This document shows positions 15,732 through 24,102 of a stretch of DNA of 64,000 nt, one piece after another. The first letter of the stretch is position 1, and every line of letters begins with the position of its first letter. The DNA comes from CAYRHN01 sp964424115 (lineage in GTDB: Bacteria; Chloroflexota; Anaerolineae; Anaerolineales; Anaerolineaceae), in contig CAYRHN010000012.1 of NCBI GenBank assembly GCA_964424115.1, forward strand, positions 1 to 64,000, in the 5' to 3' direction. A program made the translations under genes and the position numbers. The notes below the pieces were generated by a model, which did no database searches, was not told the DNA's origin, and saw nothing but the letters and a program-made list of their open reading frames with translations.

Positions 15732-16015
15732 TGGCCGAACGTCGTCGTTTAGTGGGAACGGTTGTCTCCAATAAGATGACCAAGACTGTGGTCGTGGAAG
15801 TGACCCGCACCTACCGTCATCCGTTGTACCGCAAAGTCGTGCATGCCCGCAACACCTTCAAGGCGCACGATGAACTGGGCTGCCAGGTTGGCGACCAGGT
15901 GCAGATCGTGGAAAACCGCCCGATCTCTCGCGAGAAGCGCTGGGTGGTGGAGAGCATCCTCAAGCATGTGGTGGAGATCGGTGGAATTTCCGCCGCCGCC
16001 AGTGAAGGAGCCTAG
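15731..16015 (+). CDS. rpsQ: Small ribosomal subunit protein S17
   Basis: The 94-residue OB-fold protein has GTVVSNKMTKTVVVEVTR at the start and the S17 motif GDQVQIVENRPISREKRW. S17 is a primary 16S-binding protein. The ATG shares a base with the rpmC stop. Confidence 0.97.
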   Translation: MAERRRLVGTVVSNKMTKTVVVEVTRTYRHPLYRKVVHARNTFKAHDELGCQVGDQVQIVENRPISREKRWVVESILKHVVEIGGISAAASEGA

Positions 16016-16017
16016 TC

Positions 16018-16389
16018 ATGATTCAGCAAGAGACTCGTCTTAAGGTTGCCGATAACACCGGCGCCCGCGAACTGCTGGTGATCCAGGTTGTGGGTGGAAC
16101 TCACCGCCGCTACGGCGGGGTGGGTGACATCATCGTCGCCGCAGTCAAGTCGGCTGCGCCGCAAGGTTCGGTGAAGAAGAGCGATGTTGTGAAGGCCGTT
16201 ATCGTGCGCTGCGCCAAAGAATGGCGCCGCCCGGATGGTTCCACCATCCGTTTCGATGACAACGCCGCCGTCATCCTGGACAGCGATGGGCAGAACCCCA
16301 AGGGGACGCGCATCTTTGGCCCGGTGGCGCGCGAACTGCGTGAAAAAGGCTTCACCAAGATCGTATCTCTGGCGCCGGAAGTCATCTAG
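16018..16389 (+). CDS. rplN: Large ribosomal subunit protein L14
   Basis: The 123 residues start MIQQETRLKVADNTGARELL and end TKIVSLAPEVI, both highly conserved in L14. L14 contacts the 30S subunit in an intersubunit bridge. The gene starts 2 bp after rpsQ. Confidence 0.98.
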   Translation: MIQQETRLKVADNTGARELLVIQVVGGTHRRYGGVGDIIVAAVKSAAPQGSVKKSDVVKAVIVRCAKEWRRPDGSTIRFDDNAAVILDSDGQNPKGTRIFGPVARELREKGFTKIVSLAPEVI

Positions 16390-16413
16390 CCGCTGGAAAA
16401 GAAGGAATAAACC

Positions 16414-16746
16414 ATGGATACGAAGATTCGCAAAGGTGATTTAGTCGAAGTCATCAGCGGCCGCGAAGAAGATAAGGGCAAGCGCGGTGAGGTCATCAAG
16501 GTCTTACCGGATGAAGGCTACGTCGTGGTGCAAGGCGTGAACATGCGCACTAAGCACCAAAAGCAGGTGCAGGCCCAGGGCCGCACCATTAAACCTGGCA
16601 AAGTGCGCTTCGAAGGCAACTTGCACATCTCCAATGTGATGCTGGTTTGCCCCAAGTGCAGCAAGGCCACCCGCGTGGCGATCCGCCGCGAAGATGGCAA
16701 GGCTGTGCGCGTTTGCAAGGAATGCGATGCGCTCATCGACGCTTAG
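16414..16746 (+). CDS. rplX: Large ribosomal subunit protein L24
   Basis: The 110-residue protein has an N-terminal KOW motif (KGDLVEVISGREEDKGKRG) and a C-terminal Cys4 cluster (CPKC at about residues 75-78 and CKEC at about 101-104), so it is the zinc-ribbon form. L24 starts 50S assembly. Confidence 0.97.
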   Translation: MDTKIRKGDLVEVISGREEDKGKRGEVIKVLPDEGYVVVQGVNMRTKHQKQVQAQGRTIKPGKVRFEGNLHISNVMLVCPKCSKATRVAIRREDGKAVRVCKECDALIDA

Positions 16747-16764
16747 CGGCCTGGAGTAACGTGA

Positions 16765-17307
16765 ATGAACAAGCTTAAAGAGAAGTACCAAAACGAAGTA
16801 GTGCCAAACTTTATGAAGGCCACCGGCATCCAGAACATCATGGAAATGCCGCGCATTCAGAAAGTTGTGGTGAACGTTGGCCTGGGTGAGGCGATGGATA
16901 ACCCCAAGGCGTTGGAGACCACCTCCGCCGATATCGCCGCCATCACCGGCCAGAAACCCGTGATCACCAAAGCGCGCGTCAGCATCGCCAACTTCAAGCT
17001 GCGCGAAGGCCGCGCCATTGGTTGCAAGGTGACCCTGCGCGGCGAGCGCATGTGGTCTTTCCTTGACCGCCTGATGAACATCGTCCTGCCGCGCGTGCGC
17101 GACTTCCGCGGTGTTTCGGCGGAAGCCTTCGATGGACGCGGGAATTACACCCTCGGCCTGCGCGAGCAGGTGATCTTCCCCGAGATCGAGTACGACAAGA
17201 TCGACAAGGTGCGCGGGATGGAGATCACGGTGGTCACCACCGCCCGGTCGGACGATCATGCGGCTGTCTTGCTTGAAATGCTGGGCATGCCTTTCAGGAA
17301 GGGTTAA
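16765..17307 (+). CDS. rplE: Large ribosomal subunit protein L5
   Basis: The 180 residues contain QKVVVNVGLGEAMDNPK and GLREQVIFPEIEYDKID, typical of L5. The family scaffolds 5S rRNA with L18 and L25. The stop lies 2 bp before rpsN. Confidence 0.98.
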   Translation: MNKLKEKYQNEVVPNFMKATGIQNIMEMPRIQKVVVNVGLGEAMDNPKALETTSADIAAITGQKPVITKARVSIANFKLREGRAIGCKVTLRGERMWSFLDRLMNIVLPRVRDFRGVSAEAFDGRGNYTLGLREQVIFPEIEYDKIDKVRGMEITVVTTARSDDHAAVLLEMLGMPFRKG

Positions 17308-17309
17308 TT

Positions 17310-17492
17310 ATGGCGAAGAAGTGCATGACTTATCGTGAACAGCGTCGCAAGTACCCCATTCAGGTGCGCAATCGCTGCCGTTTGTGCGGCCGCCCGCGCG
17401 GTTATATGCGCCGCTTTGGCCTGTGCCGTATCTGCTTTCGCGAGTTAGCCCTGCAAGGGCAAATTCCAGGCGTCACCAAGGCTTCCTGGTAA
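17310..17492 (+). CDS. rpsN: Small ribosomal subunit protein S14, zinc-binding type
   Basis: At 60 residues this is the short S14 form with a zinc knuckle (CRLCGRPRGYMRRFGLCRIC, residues 23-42). There is no sign here of the long, zinc-free paralog. The end FRELALQGQIPGVTKASW is standard. Confidence 0.97.
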   Translation: MAKKCMTYREQRRKYPIQVRNRCRLCGRPRGYMRRFGLCRICFRELALQGQIPGVTKASW

Positions 17493-17510
17493 TCGGCGTG
17501 GAGGAATGAA

Positions 17511-17924
17511 ATGAGTGTGAATGATCCTATCTCTGATATGTTGACTCGCATCCGCAATGCGGTGATCAACGGCACCAGCGCCGTCGCCATGCCCGGTTCC
17601 AAAGTGAAGGCGGAGATCGCCCGCATTTTGAAGGAAGAGGGCTATATCGAAGGCTACGATATGGTGGAAGCGCAAGAAAGCGTGGAACGTGTTCTGCGCG
17701 TGCGCTTGAAGTATGTCGGCGAACGCCGCCAGCGCCGGTGTGTCATCACCGGGTTGGAGCGCGTCTCCCGCCCTGGGCGCCGGGTGTACACCCGCAAACA
17801 GGATATCCCGTGGGTTTTGGCTGGGATGGGTGTTGCCATCGTCTCGACCCCCAAGGGCATCATGACCGGCACGCGGGCTCGCCAGCTGAACGTAGGCGGC
17901 GAAGTCCTGTGCAAGGTCTGGTAA
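17511..17924 (+). CDS. rpsH: Small ribosomal subunit protein S8
   Basis: The 137 residues start VNDPISDMLTRIRNA and end STPKGIMTGTRARQLNVGG, the S8 signature. S8 binds helix 21 of 16S rRNA and in E. coli represses the spc operon. GTGGAGGA lies upstream of the ATG. Confidence 0.97.
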   Translation: MSVNDPISDMLTRIRNAVINGTSAVAMPGSKVKAEIARILKEEGYIEGYDMVEAQESVERVLRVRLKYVGERRQRRCVITGLERVSRPGRRVYTRKQDIPWVLAGMGVAIVSTPKGIMTGTRARQLNVGGEVLCKVW

Positions 17925-17947
17925 CCGGACGGAATAGGAGGTAAATC

Positions 17948-18502
17948 GTGTCTCGTATTGGTCGTTTACCCGTTACTGTTCCAGCCGGCGTGCAGGTGGA
18001 GATCAAAAACAGCGAAGTGCATGTCAAAGGCCCGAAAGGCGAAATGCGCCAGCTGTTCTCCCCGACCGTCTCGGTCAAGCTCGAGGACGGTCACGTGATC
18101 GTGACCCGCAGCTCGGATGATCCGAGTGTGCGCGCCCTGCATGGAACGACGCGTGCTTTGATCCAGAACATGGTCACCGGGGTTTCCACCGGCTTCACCC
18201 GCGTTCTGGAGATCGATGGGGTGGGTTACCGCCCCGAAATGGACGGCGCGACCCTGGTGCTCTACCTGGGCTATTCGCACCCCGTCCGAGTTGAACCGCC
18301 CGCCGGGATCAAGTTCGAGGTGGATGCCAAGGCTCGCCAGGTCCGCATCATTGGTTTTGACCGTGAGCAGATCGGCCAGTTGGCTTCCGATATCCGCAAG
18401 ATCCGCCCGCCGGAACCCTACAAGGGCAAGGGCGTGCACTACCTGGGCGAGAGGATCCGCCGCAAGGCCGGCAAGGCTGGCAAGGGAAAGGGTAAGAAAT
18501 AA
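17948..18502 (+). CDS. rplF: Large ribosomal subunit protein L6
   Basis: The 184-residue protein starts at a GTG with AGGAGGT 5 nt upstream and reads MSRIGRLPVTVPAGVQV. Two repeated L6 domains are visible, and the C-terminal motif PEPYKGKGVHYLGERIRRKAG is canonical. The Lys/Gly tail (AGKGKGKK) is a little longer than usual. Confidence 0.97.
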   Translation: MSRIGRLPVTVPAGVQVEIKNSEVHVKGPKGEMRQLFSPTVSVKLEDGHVIVTRSSDDPSVRALHGTTRALIQNMVTGVSTGFTRVLEIDGVGYRPEMDGATLVLYLGYSHPVRVEPPAGIKFEVDAKARQVRIIGFDREQIGQLASDIRKIRPPEPYKGKGVHYLGERIRRKAGKAGKGKGKK

Positions 18503-18510
18503 GGTGCGCT

Positions 18511-18876
18511 ATGAGCAAATTTAATCGTTCTGAAGCTCGCATTAAACGACACGCTCGCGTTCGCAAGAACGTCAGCGGCACCCCCGACAAACCGCGCCTG
18601 AGCGTTTTTCGCAGCCTGGCTGAAATCTATGCCCAGGTGATCGATGATGAGGCCGGTCAGACCCTGGTCGCTGCCTCCACTGTGGACCACGAACTGCGTG
18701 AGAAGGTTCAGGGCATTTCGAAGGCTGAGCAGGCTAAACTGGTCGGCCAACTGGTTGCCCGCCGCGCCCTGGATAAGGGCATCACCACGGTGGTGTTTGA
18801 CCGCGGCGGCTTCCGCTACATTGGCCGGGTGAAAGCCCTGGCTGATGCCGCCCGCGAAGCCGGCCTGAAATTCTAG
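18511..18876 (+). CDS. rplR: Large ribosomal subunit protein L18
   Basis: The 121-residue protein has RLSVFRSLAEIYAQVIDD and ends FDRGGFRYIGRVKALADAAREAGLKF, diagnostic of L18. It binds 5S rRNA with L5. The gene lies 8 bp after rplF. Confidence 0.97.
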   Translation: MSKFNRSEARIKRHARVRKNVSGTPDKPRLSVFRSLAEIYAQVIDDEAGQTLVAASTVDHELREKVQGISKAEQAKLVGQLVARRALDKGITTVVFDRGGFRYIGRVKALADAAREAGLKF

Positions 18877-18914
18877 GCGCCGCGACGATATCTTAGCGAT
18901 GTGAGGTCATGAAC

Positions 18915-19445
18915 ATGGACTCGATGGAATTACAAAGTTTGGAACAGCAATACGACGAGCGCGTCATTGAGATCGCTCGTGTGGCCAAGGTCGTCAAAGG
19001 CGGCCGCCGCTTCCAATTCCGCGTGACAGTGGTGACCGGCGATAACAATGGCAATATCGGGATGGGCATTGGCAAGGCCAATGCCGTGCCGGATGCCATG
19101 CGCAAGGCCACCGAACGCGCTCACAAGAATATGCGCAAAGTCTCGCTCACCGGCACCACCATCCCGCACGAAGTGACTGCGCGGGTAGGTGGGGCAGTGG
19201 TGCTGCTCAAACCGGCTTCGGCTGGTACGGGCGTCATCGCCGCTGGCGGTGTGCGCGCCGTCCTGGAAGCAGCTGGCGTGCGCGACATTCTGACCAAATC
19301 CTTGGGCTCGGCCAATGTGCTGAATGTGGTGAAAGCCACCTTCGACGCCCTGGACAAGCTCAAGTCAGTGGAAGAGCTGGCGGCCTGGCGCGGCAAACCC
19401 GCCCAGGAACTGCTGCCCTTCTGGGAGCGGAGGAAGAATGGCTAA
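18915..19445 (+). CDS. rpsE: Small ribosomal subunit protein S5
   Basis: I choose the ATG at 18915 because it lies 8 nt after GAGG; the in-frame ATG at 18909 is only 2 nt from it. The product has 176 residues with the double-stranded RNA-binding N-domain (VVKGGRRFQFRVTVVTGD) and the motif GVRAVLEAAGVRDILTKSLGS. S5 contributes to decoding accuracy. The last 8 bp overlap rpmD. Confidence 0.96.
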   Translation: MDSMELQSLEQQYDERVIEIARVAKVVKGGRRFQFRVTVVTGDNNGNIGMGIGKANAVPDAMRKATERAHKNMRKVSLTGTTIPHEVTARVGGAVVLLKPASAGTGVIAAGGVRAVLEAAGVRDILTKSLGSANVLNVVKATFDALDKLKSVEELAAWRGKPAQELLPFWERRKNG

Positions 19446-19638
19446 GAAGCAACAGGAACCCAAGAAACTACGCATCACCTGGGTCCGCAGCGCCATTGGT
19501 TACTCGGTGCGCCATAAGGCGACCATGAAAGCCCTCGGCTTTCACCGCCTGCACGAGACCGTGGAACAGGTGGACACCCCCACCCTGCGCGGCATGCTGT
19601 TGTTGGTCGATCACCTTGTGACGATTGAGGAGCTCTAG
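19438..19638 (+). CDS. rpmD: Large ribosomal subunit protein L30
   Basis: The 66 residues include LRITWVRSAIGYSVRHKAT and GFHRLHETVEQVDTP, the L30 pattern. The gene starts inside the end of rpsE, which implies translational coupling. Confidence 0.96.
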   Translation: MAKKQQEPKKLRITWVRSAIGYSVRHKATMKALGFHRLHETVEQVDTPTLRGMLLLVDHLVTIEEL

Positions 19639-19681
19639 GCCGGCCCGCAAAGGTCAACCTGGAGAACATGAGAGGTAAAGC

Positions 19682-20131
19682 ATGAAACTGAACGATTTGA
19701 TGCCTAATCTGGGCGCAAAGAAGAATCGCAAGCGCGTCGGGCATGGTAACGGCGCCGGCCAGGGCAAGACTGCCGGGCGCGGCACCAAAGGCCAGGCCTC
19801 CCGCACCGGCTTTGGCGGCGCTCTGTACCGCCAGGGCGGCAACCTGCCCTTCTTCCGCCGCCTGCCCTTCATGCGCGGCGAGGGTTTCACCCCGCCGAAC
19901 CGCGTGGAATTTAACGAGATCAACGTAGATCAGCTTGCCCGCTTCAAAGCCGGCACCGAAATCACCCCCGAATTGCTGGCTGAAGCAAAATTGCTCAGCA
20001 AGCCCGGCAACCCCGTGGTCATCCTCGGGCGGGGCGAACTGGCCGTGGCCCTCAAGGTCAAGGTCCAGCGTGTCACCGCCGGCGCCCGCGCCAAGATCGA
20101 AGCCGCGGGCGGCAGCGTCCTCGACGCCTAA
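19682..20131 (+). CDS. rplO: Large ribosomal subunit protein L15
   Basis: The 149-residue protein has the Gly/Arg-rich N terminus of L15 (KRVGHGNGAGQGKTAGRG) and the C-terminal fold with KVQRVTAGARAKIEAAGG. AGAGGT lies 6 nt before the ATG. secY follows after 11 bp, as in the classical spc operon. Confidence 0.97.
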   Translation: MKLNDLMPNLGAKKNRKRVGHGNGAGQGKTAGRGTKGQASRTGFGGALYRQGGNLPFFRRLPFMRGEGFTPPNRVEFNEINVDQLARFKAGTEITPELLAEAKLLSKPGNPVVILGRGELAVALKVKVQRVTAGARAKIEAAGGSVLDA

Positions 20132-20142
20132 GGAGAAACTCT

Positions 20143-21492
20143 ATGAAGCGGTCAGCCTGGCGCTATCTGTGGAAGTCGGAAGACATTCGCAAGAAACTCC
20201 TGATCACCTTCTTGATCCTGGTGATCTACCGCTTTGCGGCTAACGTCCCCGTTCCAGGGATCAACCGCGATGTGGTGGCTGGTTTGGCGAACTCGAGCGG
20301 CGCTGGCGCCACCCTGTTCAACCTGCTGGACCTGCTGGCAGGCGGCACGATGAGCCATTTCTCCATCCTGGCAATGGGCGTGTATCCCTACATTACCGCC
20401 CAGATCATCATCCAACTCCTTGCCCCCATCATCCCCGCCCTGGAACGCCGGATGAAAGAAGACCCGCGCGGATTCCAGAAATGGCAGGAAAAATGGACGG
20501 TCATCCTGACCGTTCCCATGGCCCTGCTCTCGGCCATTGGTCAGTACAACATCTTCCAATCCTTCATCCCCGGCCAGTCGATCGTGAGCTTCACCTTCGG
20601 CTTCGCGGGTGAAGGCGTGGACCTGCTGCCCACCCTGACCATGCTGGCGACGATGGTGGCTGGCACCATGTTCGGCGTGTGGCTGGGCCAGTTGATCTCG
20701 GAATACGGGATCCCCGGCCAGGGCCTCTCGCTGATCATCTTCGCCGGTATCGTGGCCCGCATCCCCAGCAACCTTGGTTCGCTGCTGGCGGATAAGGCCA
20801 ACGGCTGGTGGATGCTGCTGCTGGTGATGGTAATGCTGGTGGTGATCATCTTCGCCATCGTCTATGTCCAGCAAGGCCGCCGCAACGTGCCGGTGCTCTT
20901 CCCCGGCCGCCGGATGGGCAACCGCATGTCGATGCCCGTCCACAGCCAGCTGCCCCTGATGGTCAACATGGCCGGCATGATCCCGCTGATCTTTGCCCAG
21001 GCGCTGCTGACCTTCCCGGCCATCGTGGCCAGCTACTTTGTCAGCTCCGATCCGCTCAACCCGAACTTTGCCAACTGGATTTACACTACCTTCAGCGGCA
21101 GCGGCTCGGTCTACCCCATCCTGTACTTCCTGATGGTGGTCGCCTTCTCGTTCTTCTACACGGACGTGCTCTTCCAGCAGCAGAACTACGGCGATAACCT
21201 GAAGCGGCAGGGCGCCAAAGTGCCCGGCCTGGTGCAGGGCACGCCGACCCAAAAGTACCTGAGCAAGGTGCAGCGGCGCATCACCCTGCCCGGAGCGCTC
21301 TTCCTGGGCCTTGTGGCCGTGCTGCCTTACATCTTAACTGCCATCCTGCCCGCCTTGGGCAGCCGCCAGACGATCTTCCTGATCTCTGCCGCCGGCTTGC
21401 TCATCGTGGTCGGTGTGGTGCGCGACACCTTCAACATCATCGATACCGAGCTGAAAGTCCACGGTTACGATGAGAGCCTGATCAAGGGATAA
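20143..21492 (+). CDS. secY: Protein translocase channel subunit SecY
   Basis: The 449-residue protein has ten hydrophobic segments and forms the SecYEG channel in the cytoplasmic membrane. The N terminus (WKSEDIRKKLLITFLILVI) and the plug region after TM1 (VPGINRDVV) are typical. The cytoplasmic loop before TM7 (QQGRRNVPVLFPGRRMGNR) and the C-terminal LKVHGYDESLIKG match the family. GGAG lies upstream. It exports, among others, the secreted proteins in the first 11 kb. adk follows with a 6-bp gap. Confidence 0.98.
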   Translation: MKRSAWRYLWKSEDIRKKLLITFLILVIYRFAANVPVPGINRDVVAGLANSSGAGATLFNLLDLLAGGTMSHFSILAMGVYPYITAQIIIQLLAPIIPALERRMKEDPRGFQKWQEKWTVILTVPMALLSAIGQYNIFQSFIPGQSIVSFTFGFAGEGVDLLPTLTMLATMVAGTMFGVWLGQLISEYGIPGQGLSLIIFAGIVARIPSNLGSLLADKANGWWMLLLVMVMLVVIIFAIVYVQQGRRNVPVLFPGRRMGNRMSMPVHSQLPLMVNMAGMIPLIFAQALLTFPAIVASYFVSSDPLNPNFANWIYTTFSGSGSVYPILYFLMVVAFSFFYTDVLFQQQNYGDNLKRQGAKVPGLVQGTPTQKYLSKVQRRITLPGALFLGLVAVLPYILTAILPALGSRQTIFLISAAGLLIVVGVVRDTFNIIDTELKVHGYDESLIKG

Positions 21493-21498
21493 TTGACG

Positions 21499-22146
21499 AT
21501 GACGCGCTATATCGTACTGCTTGGGCCTCCAGGGGCCGGAAAAGGTACTCAGGCCGAGATCATTCGGGAAATGTACCACCTGGCGCACATCTCCTCCGGA
21601 GACTTGTTCCGCGAGAACATCAAGAACCAGACCGAACTGGGCAAACTGGCTCAGAGCTATATGAACCGCGGCGAGCTGGTCCCCGATGATGTGACGATTG
21701 CGATGGTGCGCGACCGCCTCTCTCGAGAGGATTGCGCGCAGGGTGCGCTGCTGGATGGTTTCCCGCGCACACCCGCCCAGGCAGAAGCGTTAGCCCGCAT
21801 GCTCAAAGAACTGGGCGGGGCGGTGGATTGCGTTCCGTATATCGCCGTCCCCCCCGAAGTTCTGATCGAGCGCCTCAGCGGGCGCTGGACCTGCCGCGCA
21901 GAAGGGCACGTCTACCATCAGAAGTTCAACCCGCCCCAGGTGCCCGGCAAGTGCGACCTGGACGGTTCGGAACTGTATCAACGCGAGGATGACCAGCCCG
22001 CCACCGTTGAGCGCCGTATCCGCGTCTATATGGAGCAGACCGCTCCGTTGATCGCCTACTACCGCGCCGCCGGAACCCTGGTGGAAGTGGACGGAACCCA
22101 GTCCATCGAAAAGGTCTCCGCGCAAATGTTGAAAGCAATAGGTTAG
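21499..22146 (+). CDS. adk: Adenylate kinase
   Basis: I start at the ATG at 21499, 9 nt after AAGGGA; an in-frame TTG at 21493 lies too close to that site. The 215-residue enzyme interconverts ATP+AMP and 2 ADP. Visible motifs are the P-loop GPPGAGKGTQ (9-18), the AMP-binding region around SSGDLFRE and LLDGFPRT (84-91). The LID is the long form. Of the usual four zinc cysteines only two remain: C132 and C152, with E135 and D155 at the other two positions, so zinc binding may be altered or lost. The gene sits between secY and map as usual. Confidence 0.97.
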   Translation: MTRYIVLLGPPGAGKGTQAEIIREMYHLAHISSGDLFRENIKNQTELGKLAQSYMNRGELVPDDVTIAMVRDRLSREDCAQGALLDGFPRTPAQAEALARMLKELGGAVDCVPYIAVPPEVLIERLSGRWTCRAEGHVYHQKFNPPQVPGKCDLDGSELYQREDDQPATVERRIRVYMEQTAPLIAYYRAAGTLVEVDGTQSIEKVSAQMLKAIG

Positions 22147-22165
22147 GAAAGACAAGGACCGTCTT

Positions 22166-22993
22166 ATGAGTTGGGACCGCCAGATCACCATCAAAACGCC
22201 ACAGGAAATTGCCATCATGCGCGAAGCCGGCAAGATCAATGCTCTTGCCCTGACTGCCGCCCATGCTGTCATTCGCCCCGGCGCCAGCACAGCAGACCTC
22301 AACGCAGCGGCGGAAGAAGTGCTGAAGAAGCACGGCGTGGTCAGTCCATTCAAGCACTACCCCGGCCCCTATCCCTACCCGGCCAGCACCTGCGTCAGCG
22401 TCAATGAAGAGCTGGTGCACGGCATCCCCAACCCCAAGCGCAAGCTGAAGGAAGGCGATATCGTCACGGTCGATTGTGGCAACACCTACGAGGGATTCGT
22501 GGCCGACTCGGCCTTCACGGCAGCGGTGGGGGAGGTTTCTCCCGAAGTGAGCCGCCTGCTGGAGGTGACCGAAGCCGCCCTGTATGTCGGCATCGAACAG
22601 ATGAAACCCGGCAACCATGTGGGCGATATCGGCTTCGCTGTCCAGCATTATGTGGAGAGCCACGGATTCCAGGTGGTGCGCGAATATACCGGCCACGGCG
22701 TGGGCGCGCGCATGCACGAAGGCCCCCAGGTGCCCAACTACGGCACCCCCGGGCGCGGCATGCTGCTGCGCAGCGGCATGACCATTGCCCTGGAACCCAT
22801 GGTGCTGATCGGCAACCCCGCCACGCGCGTGACCCCCAACCAGTGGACAGTGGTTTCGGCCAACGGCAAGCCCACTGCGCACTTCGAACACTCCGTCGCC
22901 ATCACCGACAACGGCCCTGTCATCCTCACTTTATTGCCCGATGGCACCAGTCCTGCTCAAATTGCTGGACAAGTCCGGAAAGAACCGTTATAA
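22166..22993 (+). CDS. map: Methionine aminopeptidase, type I
   Basis: The 275-residue enzyme removes the initiator methionine from nascent proteins. The metal ligands are recognisable: Asp in VTVDCGNTYEGF, Asp in VADSAFT, His in YTGHGVGARMHE, Glu in ALEPMV and Glu in HFEHSVAI. It lies 20 bp after adk. The usual next gene, infA, is absent. A strong promoter (22966-22994) overlaps its last codons and stop. Confidence 0.97.
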   Translation: MSWDRQITIKTPQEIAIMREAGKINALALTAAHAVIRPGASTADLNAAAEEVLKKHGVVSPFKHYPGPYPYPASTCVSVNEELVHGIPNPKRKLKEGDIVTVDCGNTYEGFVADSAFTAAVGEVSPEVSRLLEVTEAALYVGIEQMKPGNHVGDIGFAVQHYVESHGFQVVREYTGHGVGARMHEGPQVPNYGTPGRGMLLRSGMTIALEPMVLIGNPATRVTPNQWTVVSANGKPTAHFEHSVAITDNGPVILTLLPDGTSPAQIAGQVRKEPL

Positions 22994-22994
22994 T
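22966..22994 (+). promoter_or_regulatory. Internal promoter for rpmJ-rpsM-rpsK-rpsD-rpoA-rplQ
   Basis: TGGACA (22966-22971), a 17-bp spacer and a perfect TATAAT (22989-22994) overlap the end of map and its TAA stop. The predicted start is near 23001, about 45 nt before rpmJ. It would let the alpha operon be expressed independently of the spc genes. Confidence 0.7.
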
Positions 22995-23044
22995 TACGAC
23001 TTTGGCGCTAATTGCCAAGCGGAATTTTTTGGAGGATTTGCTCA

Positions 23045-23158
23045 ATGAAAGTTACTACCTCAATTAAGAAGCGCTGCGCGAAATGCAAGATCGTTAAACG
23101 CGGCAAGATTTTGTTCGTGATCTGCGAAAATCCGAAACATAAGCAAAGGCAAGGTTAG
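23045..23158 (+). CDS. rpmJ: Large ribosomal subunit protein L36
   Basis: This 37-codon gene reads MKVTTSIKKRCAKCK and continues to a GKILFVICENPKHKQRQG end. C11, C14, C27 and H32 form the L36 zinc site, so this is the zinc-binding form. GGAGG lies 10 nt before the ATG. rpsM follows 9 bp later. L36 usually follows infA, which is not here. Confidence 0.96.
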   Translation: MKVTTSIKKRCAKCKIVKRGKILFVICENPKHKQRQG

Positions 23159-23167
23159 GGATAAGCT

Positions 23168-23554
23168 ATGCGTATTGAAGGTATTGATCTTCCCCGTAAC
23201 AAGCGGATCGAGGTGGGTTTAACCTACCTGTTCGGGATTGGCCCGACACGCGCGCGCCAAATCCTGTCCGCAACCAAAGTGAATCCTGACGTGCGCGTCA
23301 AGGATCTCACCGAGACTGACGCCAACCTGCTGCGCGAATTCATCTCGCGCAACTACAAGATCGAAGGCGATCTGCGCCGCGAAGTGCAGATGAACATCAA
23401 GCGCCTGATCGAGATCGGCTGCTACCGCGGCCTGCGCCACCGCCGCAACCTGCCCTCCCGCGGCCAGCGCACCCGCACCAATTCGCGCACCTGCAAGGGT
23501 CCCAAGAAGACCGTAGCCGGTCGCGGACGCCGTCGCGGCGCTACCAAGAAATAA
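23168..23554 (+). CDS. rpsM: Small ribosomal subunit protein S13
   Basis: The 128 residues start MRIEGIDLPRNKRIEVGLTY and contain the helix-two-turn-helix region and the C-terminal GQRTRTNSRTCKGPKK tail. S13 sits in the 30S head and contacts the P-site tRNA. It is followed by a 122-bp gap before rpsK. Confidence 0.98.
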   Translation: MRIEGIDLPRNKRIEVGLTYLFGIGPTRARQILSATKVNPDVRVKDLTETDANLLREFISRNYKIEGDLRREVQMNIKRLIEIGCYRGLRHRRNLPSRGQRTRTNSRTCKGPKKTVAGRGRRRGATKK

Positions 23555-23570
23555 TCTCTGTCTTGACCTA

Positions 23571-23616
23571 CCTGCCGGGAGGAGGCCCCTCTCTACCTCC
23601 GCGGCAACCTGGCAGG
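23571..23616 (+). promoter_or_regulatory. Structured gap inside the alpha operon
   Basis: The gap between rpsM and rpsK can fold: CCTGCC (23571-23576) pairs with GGCAGG (23611-23616), and GGAGG (23581-23585) with CCTCC (23596-23600). No T run follows, so it is not a terminator. In many bacteria S4 regulates this operon by binding its mRNA; a regulatory role here is only a possibility. Confidence 0.3.
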
Positions 23617-23676
23617 CAGGCAAAACAGGGTTATGAGTTTTGAATTTTATGTGAGTGAGGTCGAAAACGAGGAACT

Positions 23677-24087
23677 ATGGCTCAAAATGTAAGAGCGACT
23701 CGTCGCACCAGCACTGCTGCTGCGAAGAAATCAAAGCGTAGCCTGTCTTCCGGACAGGTTCACATCTATGCCTCCTTCAACAACACCATCATTACCGTCA
23801 CCGACCCCCAGGGCAATGCGGTTTGCTGGGCTTCTGCCGGTTCTTCCGGTTTCAAAGGCTCCCGCAAAAGCACGCCCTTCGCGGCTCGTCTGGCTGCCGA
23901 ACAGGCCGTCAAGACCGCCATGGGGATGGGAATGCAGGAAGCAGATGTGATTATCAAAGGCCCTGGGCCTGGCCGTGAAAACGCCATCCGGGCTGTACAG
24001 TCCCTGGGGATCAAAGTGCGCTCCATTTCGGATATCACCCCCATTCCCCACAACGGCTGCCGGCCGCCCAAGAAACGCCGCGTGTAG
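23677..24087 (+). CDS. rpsK: Small ribosomal subunit protein S11
   Basis: The 136-residue protein has VHIYASFNNTIITVTDPQGN and the C-terminal block SISDITPIPHNGCRPPKKRRV, both diagnostic. S11 forms part of the mRNA exit platform. GAGGAA lies before the ATG. Confidence 0.98.
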   Translation: MAQNVRATRRTSTAAAKKSKRSLSSGQVHIYASFNNTIITVTDPQGNAVCWASAGSSGFKGSRKSTPFAARLAAEQAVKTAMGMGMQEADVIIKGPGPGRENAIRAVQSLGIKVRSISDITPIPHNGCRPPKKRRV

Positions 24088-24102
24088 AAGAGAGGAATTA
24101 CT

